Shown here: positions 1-7,372 of the stretch, one piece after another
How the letters are laid out: every line of letters begins with the position of its first letter
Position numbering within the stretch: position 1 is the stretch's first letter
DNA from: Spirochaetaceae bacterium
GTDB taxonomy: Bacteria > Spirochaetota > Spirochaetia > Treponematales > Breznakiellaceae
Length of the DNA stretch: 20,812 bases
Direction: 5' to 3'
NCBI GenBank assembly: GCA_031279965.1
Contig: JAITHM010000071.1
Location: forward strand, 1-20,812
Translations under genes and position numbers: made by a program
Notes under the pieces: model-generated
The model's input: the letters and a program-made list of their open reading frames with translations, nothing else
What the model was told of the DNA's origin: nothing
Database searches by the model: none

Positions 1-273
1 TGCGTCGCCGAATGCCCGCAGGGCATCATCCGGGTTTTGAACGCCGGTGATTCGGGCGCGTTCGCGTTCTGCAACAACCGCAATACGGTAAAGGCCGCCG
101 TCCGCAAGGCGTGCAAGGCGGGTTGTATAAAATGCGAACTGTGCGTCAAGAAATGCCCGGCAGAGGCTATCGTGATGGACAACGGCATTCCCAAAATCGA
201 CTATACGAAGTGTACATCCTGCGGTGAATGTGTCGAAAAATGCCCGCAAAAGGTACTCAAATTTCTTTCATAA
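1..273 (+). CDS. rnfB: RnfB, ferredoxin-like subunit of the Rnf electron transport complex (3' end only)
   Basis: The gene is open from the first base and ends at TAA 271-273, leaving about 90 C-terminal residues. The fragment starts inside a CxxxCP half-motif. It then shows a GCIKCELCVKKCP motif and an IDYTKCTSCGECVEKCP motif, which together make a typical 2x[4Fe-4S] ferredoxin module with the spacing found at the RnfB C-terminus (R/K-K-AC-x2-GCIxC). The opening half-motif suggests a third cluster upstream, as in the longer RnfB forms of anaerobes. RnfB passes electrons between ferredoxin and the other Rnf subunits at the membrane, coupled to Na+ or H+ pumping. It would be the last gene of an rnf operon read rightwards into the window. 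Another polyferredoxin is possible because the N-terminal membrane anchor is not visible. Confidence 0.8.
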   Translation, partial: CVAECPQGIIRVLNAGDSGAFAFCNNRNTVKAAVRKACKAGCIKCELCVKKCPAEAIVMDNGIPKIDYTKCTSCGECVEKCPQKVLKFLS

Positions 274-289
274 ATAGTATTCGTTAAAA

Positions 290-404
290 CACCTCCCGCC
301 GGTTTTTTGGCAAGTCCGGATAAAATGGTCTGGCGAATAAGCCGGCTGCCAGTGGAGGTGGCAATAATTATATGAGGGTTGCACTAATGAGGTTTTTGCA
401 CTAA
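290..404 (+). promoter_or_regulatory. Structured leader between rnfB and fba, with inverted and direct repeats
   Basis: The 168-nt gap holds nested arms. CACCTCC (290-296) pairs with GGAGGTG (354-360), and GCCGG (298-302) with CCGGC (342-346). A competing hairpin, TGCCA (347-351) with TGGCA (359-363), would break the outer stem. Downstream, TTGCACTAA occurs twice, at 379-387 and 396-404, 17 nt apart. The arms could be the end of the rnf transcript or a leader controlling fba; the direct repeat could be an operator or duplicated -35 element. No known riboswitch class was recognised. Confidence 0.4.
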
Positions 405-441
405 ATTCAGGCTAGGATTATTCTGTTAGAGGAGAAAAATT

Positions 442-1440
442 ATGATTAGTTATAAAGAATTAGGTCTTGTTAATACGCAGGAAATGTTTAAAAAGGCAAT
501 TTCTAGAGGATTTGCCGTTCCAGCGTACAATTTTAACAACTTGGAACAGCTCCAGGCAATTATTGAAGCCTGTGTTGAAACCCGCTCACCGGTTATTCTC
601 CAAGTATCAAAAGGAGCGCGCGATTATGCAAATCAGAATCTGTTAAAAAACATGGCGCGGGGTGCGGTTGAGTTTGCTCATGAGTTGGGATGTGATGTTC
701 CTATCGTGTTGCACCTTGATCACGGAGATAGTTTTGAACTTTGCAAAGATTGTATTGAAACAGGCTTTTCAAGTGTGATGATTGATGGCAGCCATCTTTC
801 TTACGATGAAAATGTCGCACTTACAAAAAAAGTTTGCGATTTTGCCCATAGTCAAAAAGATTATGTGTCTGTTGAAGGGGAATTGGGAGTACTTGCTGGT
901 GTGGAAGATGATGTTTCTTCCGAAGTGAGTCATTATACCCAGCCAAGCGAAGTTATTGACTTTGTAAGCAAAACCAAGGTTGATTCATTGGCAATATCAA
1001 TTGGAACAAGTCATGGCCGGACAAAATTCAAACCGGAACAGTGCACGCGCAATGCTGATGGTGTGCTTATTCCTCCTCCGTTACGTTTTGATATTCTTGA
1101 CGAAATCATGAAGAAAATCCCCGGCTTCCCCATCGTACTCCATGGTTCGTCGTCTGTGCCTATTGAATATGTTAAATTGATAGAACAATATGGCGGGAAG
1201 CTTCCCGACTCTGTTGGAATTCCAGAAGAACAGCTTAGAAAAGCGGCAAAAAGCGCTGTTTGTAAAATCAATATCGACAGTGATGGCCGGCTTGCAATGA
1301 CGGCGCTTATCCGCGAAACATTGTGGACTAAGCCAGGTGAATTTGATCCGCGCAAATATCTTGGCCCTGCCCGGGTTGAATTAAAAAAAATGTATGCGGA
1401 AAAAAATAAAAATGTGCTTGGTTCGGCAGGACAAGTATAA
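442..1440 (+). CDS. fba: Class II fructose-1,6-bisphosphate aldolase
   Basis: Cleaves fructose 1,6-bisphosphate to glyceraldehyde 3-phosphate and dihydroxyacetone phosphate in cytoplasmic glycolysis and gluconeogenesis, using Zn2+. The 332-residue protein has the full class II pattern: VPAYNFNN near residue 26, HLDHG at 91-95 (catalytic Asp93 and Zn ligand His94), VEGELG at 144-149, GTSHG with His191, LHGSS with His234, and KINIDSD around 275-281 for the phosphate and substrate site. All three Zn-binding histidines are present. The start is well supported by AGAGGAG (428-434), 7 nt before ATG. The long insert between LHGSS and NIDSD is normal for the longer class IIB type. The stop codon abuts the stop of the convergent fliR with no gap. 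Confidence 0.95.
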   Translation: MISYKELGLVNTQEMFKKAISRGFAVPAYNFNNLEQLQAIIEACVETRSPVILQVSKGARDYANQNLLKNMARGAVEFAHELGCDVPIVLHLDHGDSFELCKDCIETGFSSVMIDGSHLSYDENVALTKKVCDFAHSQKDYVSVEGELGVLAGVEDDVSSEVSHYTQPSEVIDFVSKTKVDSLAISIGTSHGRTKFKPEQCTRNADGVLIPPPLRFDILDEIMKKIPGFPIVLHGSSSVPIEYVKLIEQYGGKLPDSVGIPEEQLRKAAKSAVCKINIDSDGRLAMTALIRETLWTKPGEFDPRKYLGPARVELKKMYAEKNKNVLGSAGQV

Positions 1441-2283
1441 TCAGTTTATGCTGAGGGGCCGGTTCCCCTCAGCTTGTATACCGCCGCCAGCATTGATAAA
1501 AAGCTCTTCAAGACTACGGAATCCAGAATCAAGAATATTGGCAAAACCCTCTACCATGTAGGGCATAGTTGTAAAAATCAGTATAAATGCCACAAGTATT
1601 GAAATAGGAAATCCTTCAGAAAGTATGTTGATTTGCGGGGCGGCTTTTGAAATAAGCCCTGTTGCAAGCGAGGTAAGAAAAAGTGTGCCCAATATTGGCA
1701 TACTAATCATAAGGGCGTTCAAAAAAAGACGGGAAAGCCCCATGGTGAGCATTTGTGTAAGATATTCGCGGGCATTAATCAGCTCAATAATATTCAATGC
1801 CTGCACCGAACGCCAAAATCCAGTTAAAAAAATACCACGAAACCCGCCTATGATAAGAAATGTAAGCATTGCTACAAGATTGAGAAATTGACCAAGTAAC
1901 GGATTTTCAATTTGTGCGAGGGGGTCGAAAGTTTCCGATGCGCCAAACCCCATCTGCAATGAAAAAAATTGTCCTGCAGTGGAAAATGCTGCAAAGATAA
2001 TTGTTAAAAAAAAGCCTAAAATAATGCCAATAATCCCTTCGCCAACGACAAGGAGTAAAAATGCCAGACTGAAAGGGCCGCCATCAATGCCTGGTAATGC
2101 TGCCCAGTCGCTTTGTGCGGAAGCTGTTGGGAACACGGCAAACGCGGTAAAACCTGCTAGAGCGATTTTTGCCGTCTGCGGCACCGATTCTGATGAAATA
2201 ATGGGAGCAATTTCAATCATTGCCAGCGCACGAGCTGCCAGCAAAAGGAAAACCGGCGCGTTTCTGAGGATTTCTTCAAGCAC
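1441..2283 (-). CDS. fliR: Flagellar export apparatus membrane protein FliR
   Basis: FliR is an inner-membrane part of the flagellar type III export gate; it assembles with FliP and FliQ inside the basal body. The 280-residue protein is strongly hydrophobic, with about six segments. It carries FliR family features: N-terminal APVFLLLAARALAMIEIAPI, GEGIIGIILGFFLTIIFAAF, the central GQFFSLQMGFGASETFDP stretch, and the C-terminal LLG..LTSLATGLISKAAPQINIL..GFPI block. It starts at GTG 2283, directly after the TAA of fliQ (0 nt gap), so the two are probably coupled. The length is slightly above the usual 255-265 residues. Its usual partners flhB and flhA do not follow; the next gene, fba, is convergent. 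Confidence 0.93.
   Translation of the reverse strand: MLEEILRNAPVFLLLAARALAMIEIAPIISSESVPQTAKIALAGFTAFAVFPTASAQSDWAALPGIDGGPFSLAFLLLVVGEGIIGIILGFFLTIIFAAFSTAGQFFSLQMGFGASETFDPLAQIENPLLGQFLNLVAMLTFLIIGGFRGIFLTGFWRSVQALNIIELINAREYLTQMLTMGLSRLFLNALMISMPILGTLFLTSLATGLISKAAPQINILSEGFPISILVAFILIFTTMPYMVEGFANILDSGFRSLEELFINAGGGIQAEGNRPLSIN
1450..1473. terminator. Hairpin at the fba/fliR convergent junction
   Basis: GCTGAGGGG (1450-1458) and CCCCTCAGC (1465-1473) form a perfect 9-bp stem with a 6-nt loop. It lies just after the fba stop and inside the last codons of fliR, so the two genes share it. Neither strand has a U-run directly after the stem, so it may be a transcript-stabilising or weak bidirectional end rather than a canonical terminator. 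Confidence 0.4.
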
Positions 2284-2565
2284 TTACCGCCTCGGTATTC
2301 CAGCCATATCGGGTATCATCTGAAAAAGCTGGATTGTGTACTCACCAAGCCGTGTAAACATCCAACCACCCAAAAAAACCAGCACTGCTAATATTGCAAT
2401 AACTTTGGGGACAAAAGTTAACGTTTGTTCTTGAATAGAGGTTGCTGCCTGTAGAATAGCAACGATAAGCCCAACGGCAAGCGCGGTAACCAAAAGAGGC
2501 GCCGCAATAACAATCACCTCGAGTACTCCGCCGCGAAGCAGCGAGACAATCTCACCAATACTCAT
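2284..2565 (-). CDS. fliQ: Flagellar export apparatus membrane protein FliQ
   Basis: Small two-helix membrane protein of the flagellar type III export gate. The first helix reads EVIVIAAPLLVTALAVGLIVAILQ. The family signature follows (ATSIQEQTLTFVPKVIAI), then a second helix (LAVLVFLGGWMFT). An in-frame TTG at 2577 would lengthen it by four residues, but the ATG at 2565 is preceded at the right distance by GGGAGG, giving 93 residues, close to the family's roughly 90. fliP, which normally precedes fliQ, is absent; the gene upstream on this strand encodes an rRNA pseudouridine synthase. Confidence 0.93.
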   Translation of the reverse strand: MSIGEIVSLLRGGVLEVIVIAAPLLVTALAVGLIVAILQAATSIQEQTLTFVPKVIAILAVLVFLGGWMFTRLGEYTIQLFQMIPDMAGIPRR

Positions 2566-2569
2566 ATAT

Positions 2570-2575
2570 CCTCCC
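2570..2575 (-). promoter_or_regulatory. Ribosome binding site that sets the fliQ start
   Basis: Minus-strand GGGAGG lies 4 nt before the ATG at 2565. It overlaps the alternative TTG start at 2577, which therefore cannot use it. Confidence 0.7.
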
Positions 2576-2646
2576 AATGATAACGATTATACAAGAGATT
2601 TTTAGTGTTGTCCACATTTTAGGCCATTCATCTCGGTAATTCAAGA

Positions 2647-3366
2647 TTACTGGAAAAATGAATGCCGTTCTGCTTCTGTAAGGAGGCGGGTTTTTCCTTC
2701 GGCTAAATCGTCAAGCCATACCGCACCAATTCTGATTCTTCGTAATACCACAGGATGTAAATGGAAGTGTGAAAAAACCCGCCGGATTTCCCGGTTTTTA
2801 CCTTCTATCAGCACAATTCGCACGCCTTTTCGGCCAATTTTTTCAATGGTACGGCATTGGTAGTACTCGTTATCAATGGTAATACCATTCGTAAATCCAT
2901 CAATCATTTCATTGGGAACAAAGGATGTTGCTTCAACGAGGTATTCCTTTTCAATTTCCGATGATGGGTGTGCAAGCGCCGCTGCAAAATTGCCGTCATT
3001 AGTCCAAAGGATAAGTCCAGAAGAACGAAAATCAAGCCGGCCAATTGAATAGAGCCGCTCGGTAATATGTACAGGAAGCAAAGAACGGGCAAGTGGGCGG
3101 TTGTAAGGGTCACGCTGAGTGCACAAATAGAACTGTGGTTTATGCATGGCAATATAATGCATCTGTTGTTCGATAGTAACTCTGGTGCCATCAACTGAAA
3201 CAGCATCAGAAGCGATAACTTTGGTACCAAGCTCTGTTACAGGGTTTCCATTGACAGTAACTCTTCCCGCAAGAATCAGTTTTTCACTTTCGCGGCGGGA
3301 TGCGATGCCGGAATGTGCAAGGTAAACCTGTAATCTTAATGGTTGGATAGAAGTGGCTAGCGGCAT
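2647..3366 (-). CDS. Pseudouridine synthase of the RsuA/RluB/RluE/RluF family
   Basis: Isomerises a specific uridine of ribosomal RNA to pseudouridine. The 239-residue protein begins with an S4 RNA-binding domain (about 10-57: LRLQVYLAHSGIASRRESEK, GRVTVNG). The catalytic motif GRLDFRSSGLIL follows, with nucleophile Asp112, then ASSEIEKEYLV-like and EGKNREIRR.F elements. Family members with an S4 domain and this length modify either 16S (RsuA-type) or 23S rRNA (RluB-type); the sequence alone does not decide. It starts at ATG 3366 and overlaps the end of the upstream hypothetical gene by 10 nt, which suggests translational coupling. The gap to fliQ downstream is 81 nt. Confidence 0.9.
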   Translation of the reverse strand: MPLATSIQPLRLQVYLAHSGIASRRESEKLILAGRVTVNGNPVTELGTKVIASDAVSVDGTRVTIEQQMHYIAMHKPQFYLCTQRDPYNRPLARSLLPVHITERLYSIGRLDFRSSGLILWTNDGNFAAALAHPSSEIEKEYLVEATSFVPNEMIDGFTNGITIDNEYYQCRTIEKIGRKGVRIVLIEGKNREIRRVFSHFHLHPVVLRRIRIGAVWLDDLAEGKTRLLTEAERHSFFQ

Positions 3367-3908
3367 TGTTTTTTTAAAGATTGTTTCTTTGCTGGGCGTT
3401 TAAGATCGAATAATTTACCAAAAAGATCATAAAATTTAATTTCTTTAAAGTGTCCTTTGGGTATATTTTTAAGATGTGGTATTATTTTTTTTACGCCATG
3501 GGCATTTGTTTTTTTTCGTGCAGTCACGTAGCGAGTAATGCTCGGCGTGCGTTTCCCAACATCAGAACCCCAGAAGAAATATTTAAATTCCAAATCATTT
3601 TTTGCATTGTTATATTCATAGAGTATCCAAATGATGCAGGGATTTTGTTTTTTAATAAAAGAAATATTAATTTTTTGATACGAACGTTTAGAATTGAATG
3701 CTGATGTTCTTAATTGTATATAACGATATGTATCTTCACAATCAATAAGGAGATCATAACCAGATGAATCAATCTCGCAGCGAAGAATTTTCACCTCTTT
3801 TTTATAAGAATACCATCCATACATCATAATATCCGCTATAAACCTGTGCTCAATCAGTTTTTCAAAAAAAACTGATTTGGTTGATATTATCGCTCTGTCA
3901 CATATCAC
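3357..3908 (-). CDS. Hypothetical protein with PD-(D/E)XK nuclease-like core
   Basis: No named function is recognised. The 183-residue product reads SVFFEKLIEHRFIADIM near the N-terminus, then EIDSSGYDLLIDC and YIQLRTS, then QKINISFIKK, and a C-terminal IPKGHF.EI..YDLF. The run E45-x-D47 .. D52 .. Q65-L-R67 resembles the ExD..YDL..QxK core of PD-(D/E)XK nuclease-fold proteins, and I recall similar proteins of unknown role in many bacteria with IQLKTS at this point. Here the usual Lys is Arg. The chosen start is GTG 3908, because GGAGG at 3917-3921 lies 8 nt upstream; a longer form from GTG 3956 has no ribosome binding site. The gene is visibly richer in A+T than its neighbours and contains two A8 runs. 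It overlaps the pseudouridine synthase gene by 10 nt. Confidence 0.65.
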   Translation of the reverse strand: MICDRAIISTKSVFFEKLIEHRFIADIMMYGWYSYKKEVKILRCEIDSSGYDLLIDCEDTYRYIQLRTSAFNSKRSYQKINISFIKKQNPCIIWILYEYNNAKNDLEFKYFFWGSDVGKRTPSITRYVTARKKTNAHGVKKIIPHLKNIPKGHFKEIKFYDLFGKLFDLKRPAKKQSLKKQCR

Positions 3909-3916
3909 CCATTTTT

Positions 3917-3921
3917 CCTCC
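3917..3921 (-). promoter_or_regulatory. Ribosome binding site deciding the start of the PD-(D/E)XK-like gene
   Basis: Minus-strand GGAGG lies 8 nt before GTG 3908. The ATG just next to it, in another frame, reaches TGA after four codons. The longer in-frame GTG at 3956 has no such site. Confidence 0.55.
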
Positions 3922-4023
3922 ACAAAACATATTATAATTGCAAAAGATACTAGCACAGTTTTTTGCTTTTGACAATGCAGAAGAATAACTATATAAACTT
4001 TGCATTAAGGACTGCTGTGAGTG

Positions 4024-5259
4024 TTATTTTGCAGCAACGTGCAGCTTTGTCTCGATGTAATCGGCAGCTTTTTGAATCCCATTTTCCACACGAATTTTTT
4101 CGCTCAATGCAGCGGCTGCAATTTTATAACGATCATTTGTCATAAGGTCGTAAACTTTTTTTTCGAGCACAGAGGAACTGATGTGCTTCATTTTGATTGC
4201 CCCCGGCCCCAAACTAAGCGTGTATGCCCGATGTGCCCAATACGATTGATCAAGAATCATGGGGGCAATCATCTGTGGTATACCAGCACGGGCAGAACTG
4301 TGTGTTGTACCGCTTCCTCCGTGATGGATTATCGCGGAACACAGCGGCAGGAAAATTTTATGCGGTATCACGGTATCAAGAATAAAGAGGCTGCCTTCGT
4401 CATGAATTGTCTTGCCCAATCCGCTCCAACCGGATCCTACAATAAACTTCCAGTTATGTTTTTCACAAATTTCGTAAAGTCTACAACAAAACTGTTCACG
4501 AATTTCCGCAGTAATACTTCCCATTGTAAAAAAGAGCGAAGGGCGGTTATCAGCCTTAATAAACGAAAGAAGTTTTTCGCATACAGCTTCATTATAGGGA
4601 AGAATATCGTTAAAACAATAGGCAGCTTGTGTCCATAAATATGGCCAGTCTTGATCTGTCTGGCCTAGTACAGGACTGTACAGGTTAAGATTATCGGCGT
4701 GTCTGGGGGCATGCTCTGTTTGATCTTTGATCAATTCAAGTCCCAGGCGTTTGCGATTTGTATTAAGAATTTTTAGTACCATGTAATTAAGTCCGATGCC
4801 AAGCAATTTCCAAAGAAACATCGGACGAAAAATAGGATGCGGTTTGGGGAAAGGAAGAACCGGCGGAGGTATTTTGCGGCTGGGCATAAGCGGCGCATAG
4901 GCTGTTCTGATATAATGCTTTCCACAATATTCAGCGACACTTGGAGCGGCAAATTCAGTATTCGAAGCAACAAGTATGTCGTAGTTTTGCAGCAACGGAA
5001 CAAGCTCGTTAAATTGCTGCTGAATTACACGGCGCATCCATTCCAGAAGATCTTTGGTATTGGGCGATTTTTCAAGCATTGCGATAATATCATCATGCCC
5101 CTGAATCGTATAAGGTATTGAAAGCTGTTTGGCGAATTCTTCAAAGGCAAAAGGAATACTCAGCATTACCTCGTGACCACGCGCTTCAAGTTCCTTTGCA
5201 AGCGGCAGATACGGATAAATATCGCCCTGAGATCCCCGTGAAACCAGAAGAATCTTCAT
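4024..5259 (-). CDS. UGT/MGT-type glycosyltransferase (GT1 family)
   Basis: Predicted cytoplasmic GT-B fold enzyme transferring a sugar from a nucleotide donor to a lipid or small-molecule acceptor. The 411-residue protein starts with MKILLVSRGSQGDIYPYLPL and ARGHEVMLSIP, the GT1 N-terminal pattern. It ends with the nucleotide-sugar site HHGGSGTTHSSARAGIPQ at 312-329, followed by the DQ pair near 337-338 that contacts the donor sugar. The overall form is closest to the sterol/macrolide/rhamnolipid glycosyltransferase group (GtfA, RhlB, YjiC-like). The start ATG overlaps the stop of the radical SAM gene by 4 nt (ATGA), so the two are co-translated and probably act in one pathway. The acceptor cannot be inferred. 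The gap to the next minus-strand gene is about 115 nt. Confidence 0.88.
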   Translation of the reverse strand: MKILLVSRGSQGDIYPYLPLAKELEARGHEVMLSIPFAFEEFAKQLSIPYTIQGHDDIIAMLEKSPNTKDLLEWMRRVIQQQFNELVPLLQNYDILVASNTEFAAPSVAEYCGKHYIRTAYAPLMPSRKIPPPVLPFPKPHPIFRPMFLWKLLGIGLNYMVLKILNTNRKRLGLELIKDQTEHAPRHADNLNLYSPVLGQTDQDWPYLWTQAAYCFNDILPYNEAVCEKLLSFIKADNRPSLFFTMGSITAEIREQFCCRLYEICEKHNWKFIVGSGWSGLGKTIHDEGSLFILDTVIPHKIFLPLCSAIIHHGGSGTTHSSARAGIPQMIAPMILDQSYWAHRAYTLSLGPGAIKMKHISSSVLEKKVYDLMTNDRYKIAAAALSEKIRVENGIQKAADYIETKLHVAAK

Positions 5260-6470
5260 GCGATAATGCCGATTGCTTTTAATTTCTCTGTATCAAGCTG
5301 ATACTTTGCTTCAAGTGCCCGAAGCTCGTTCTCAACAATGGGAACAGGACGGGCAAGACGTTTTGTTTCTTTATAACCGGTGAGTATTTTTGAAATCATT
5401 TTTCCAGGATTAAAGCCCAGGGATGCCATGATCCAACAACCATGAGTACACCAGCAATTTGCTTTATATCCATGTCCAATCTCAACAATCTCATTTTTCA
5501 TAGCACTTGAGGCAATAATTTTTTGAACATCGCAATCATAATCCTGCACCCTGCCAATTGGTTCACGAAGTTCGCATGACCGAAAGCGGCCATCATAATC
5601 AATGACCAGCGTTGTTTCCCCTGCGGTACAGTCCATATTCCACGGAGTAGGCTTGTCAATATTACTTGCTCTTACGTTATAGAGCGTGCGCATTAAACCC
5701 GCATAAAAAACTTTTGTAATCTTTTTTGCAATGGAACCTTTTATGCCATCAGCAACCCGTTCCGCATACGCAGTAGTATATGGAGAAACGCGGTCTTGCA
5801 GTTCGCGTAATGACTTTTCTGTAACGACTTTTACGCCGTCTTCCCTGGTAACTCCCCGCGCAGCTTCGATGGTATGTGTTTGCAGATTGAAACGGCCATA
5901 AACCCAGCGCATAAAATCTTCGGTTTGGTCAACATTGTATTTGGTAATAACAAAAGCACAGTTACGAATCACTTTACCGTCATTACCAAAGTTGTCACAA
6001 ATTTTCTTGATACATTCGGCAGCCTTATAAAAACTTTCAACACCACGTTGTTTATCGTGTGTCGCGCCAAAACCATCAAATGAAATACTTATGGTTAAGT
6101 TTGTTTCCGGACAACTTTTCCGCAAACGCTTGAGCCATTCCACAAGCCGGTCAGATTTAATGCCGTTTGATGGCAAATTCATATCTTTAATATGGTTGTT
6201 TTTATAAAACAGTTCGATGATTTCTGGAAGGTCTTCACGCAACGTCGGTTCACCACCAGAAAGCCAAAGACGGTTTATCTGTCCTGCAGTTTCAGAAATA
6301 CGTTTTATTTCGTTAAACGAAAGGTCTTGTTCTTTTTTTGCCATATCATTTGCGTAGAAGCATTGAGCACAAGCCGCATTGCACTTCCCTGTTGTAAAAA
6401 GGAAGATCGACTCAAGCCTGCGCTTGTTGTGCAATGAGTTAAATGAGCTTCCTGTCCGCTTTGATTCCAT
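5256..6470 (-). CDS. Radical SAM enzyme with C-terminal SPASM/twitch-like cysteine domain
   Basis: Predicted to cleave S-adenosylmethionine reductively and modify an unknown substrate by radical chemistry. The 404-residue protein has the canonical CxxxCxxC cluster in GKCNAACAQCFYAND (C30, C34, C37), the SAM-binding LSGGEPTLRED (70-80) and the barrel motif ISISFDGFG (127-134). The C-terminal region has further cysteines at C281, C299, C313, C339, C341 and C345, in an arrangement like SPASM/twitch domains that hold one or two auxiliary [4Fe-4S] clusters. It overlaps the glycosyltransferase by 4 nt. Candidate roles are peptide (RiPP) maturation or modification of a lipid or sugar later glycosylated by the partner. 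No precursor peptide was found nearby. A sigma70-like promoter lies just upstream. Confidence 0.88.
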   Translation of the reverse strand: MESKRTGSSFNSLHNKRRLESIFLFTTGKCNAACAQCFYANDMAKKEQDLSFNEIKRISETAGQINRLWLSGGEPTLREDLPEIIELFYKNNHIKDMNLPSNGIKSDRLVEWLKRLRKSCPETNLTISISFDGFGATHDKQRGVESFYKAAECIKKICDNFGNDGKVIRNCAFVITKYNVDQTEDFMRWVYGRFNLQTHTIEAARGVTREDGVKVVTEKSLRELQDRVSPYTTAYAERVADGIKGSIAKKITKVFYAGLMRTLYNVRASNIDKPTPWNMDCTAGETTLVIDYDGRFRSCELREPIGRVQDYDCDVQKIIASSAMKNEIVEIGHGYKANCWCTHGCWIMASLGFNPGKMISKILTGYKETKRLARPVPIVENELRALEAKYQLDTEKLKAIGIIA

Positions 6471-6501
6471 TAAAAAACCCCTTTACTAAAATTAGTTTCT
6501 G

Positions 6502-6530
6502 ATGCTACCAAATTTCTGATAGAATGTCCA
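6502..6530 (-). promoter_or_regulatory. Candidate sigma70 promoter for the radical SAM-glycosyltransferase pair
   Basis: On the minus strand TGGACA (6530-6525) and TAGCAT (6507-6502) are separated by 17 nt, matching the consensus at 5 of 6 and 4 of 6 positions. The predicted start would leave a leader of roughly 25 nt before ATG 6470. It suggests the pair is transcribed separately from the upstream binding-protein gene. Confidence 0.4.
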
Positions 6531-6598
6531 GACGGCGAACTACAGAATTTGCTGTACTTTGGCATTACGTCATAAAACAACGGGCAAGGGCACCTGTT

Positions 6599-7372
6599 TT
6601 ACAAATTAAAGCGCTGGATAAGCGCAGAAATTGTACCATCAGACAGCCATTTTTGAATAGTCTTATCGATAAACCCAGCAAGCTCTTTATTGGCAAGGTT
6701 TGTTGCTATACCGTAAGGCTGAAGGGTAAATTCTTCGCTAAGGATTTCTGTCGAATTATCAAGATAGCTTTTTAAAATAGATTTATCCACACAGAATGCA
6801 TCGACCTGCCCTTCATCCAGAGCCTTTTTAACGTCTGAAAATAGATCAAATTCAGCATATTCAAGCCTAAATCCTGCGCTTTTCGCCGCACTCTCGATTA
6901 CACTTTTACTAGTTGTTGACCTGCCAACCCCAATTGTCTTATCACGTAAATCTTGCATGCTGCTGTATCCGGCCTCTTTTTTTACCATCACGCCCACAGC
7001 ATCCGTATAATAAGGCACCGAAAAATTATAGATATACTTACGCTCCTCTGTTATTGTAAATACAGCAATAACCATATCAACAGTGTTGTTTTCCAGAAGC
7101 GGGCCGCGTGTTTTTGTAGTAACCACAACAAATTCAACCTTGGAACTATCACCCAGCAATTCTTTGGCTATAAGCCGCGCCAGTTCAACTTCAAGCCCTG
7201 TAAAATCTCCTGTTGCTGGATCAAACAAGCCAAAACCAGAAACATCAGCTTTAATGCCCACTTTAAGCACGCCGGACTTCTTAATACTTTCAAGTGTACT
7301 GTTCTTCTCGCACGCCACAAAAACAATCGCGCTCAACAGGAGAGAAATAGCACGCAAAACACCGGGGTTCAT
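6599..7372 (-). CDS. Polar amino-acid ABC transporter substrate-binding lipoprotein (SBP family 3)
   Basis: Periplasm-facing solute-binding protein, probably for an amino acid. The 257-residue protein has a lipoprotein signal (RAISLLLSAIVFVAC, lipidated Cys about 21). After it come IKKSGVLKVGIKADVSGFG, the family 3 signature DFTGLEVELARLIAKELLG, MVIAVFTITEERKYIYNFS (the usual D..I....T..R...F.FS pattern) and VPYYTDAVGVMVKK. The C-terminal lobe (SMQDLRDKTIGVGRSTTS; VDAFCVDKSIL) is complete. The expected permease and ATPase genes do not follow, so it is an orphan that either serves a transporter encoded elsewhere or acts as a sensor. ATG 7372 is preceded by AAAAGG only 2 nt away and by GAGGG further up, so the start is slightly uncertain. 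Confidence 0.88.
   Translation of the reverse strand: MNPGVLRAISLLLSAIVFVACEKNSTLESIKKSGVLKVGIKADVSGFGLFDPATGDFTGLEVELARLIAKELLGDSSKVEFVVVTTKTRGPLLENNTVDMVIAVFTITEERKYIYNFSVPYYTDAVGVMVKKEAGYSSMQDLRDKTIGVGRSTTSKSVIESAAKSAGFRLEYAEFDLFSDVKKALDEGQVDAFCVDKSILKSYLDNSTEILSEEFTLQPYGIATNLANKELAGFIDKTIQKWLSDGTISALIQRFNL

Noticed and set aside
303..363. c-di-GMP-I (GEMM) or cobalamin riboswitch before fba
   Set aside because: A loose GGCAA..GCC resemblance exists, but the conserved GEMM core and tetraloop receptor and the cobalamin box are not present.
3357..3908. Restriction-modification system
   Set aside because: No methyltransferase or specificity gene is near and the catalytic Lys is replaced, so calling it a restriction enzyme is not supported.
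4021..4638. 205-codon plus-strand frame over the glycosyltransferase gene
   Set aside because: Antisense shadow; the minus-strand gene has the full GT1 signature.
5256..6470. RiPP biosynthesis cluster
   Set aside because: No short precursor-like gene or peptide exporter was found next to the radical SAM gene; the idea remains only one of several options.
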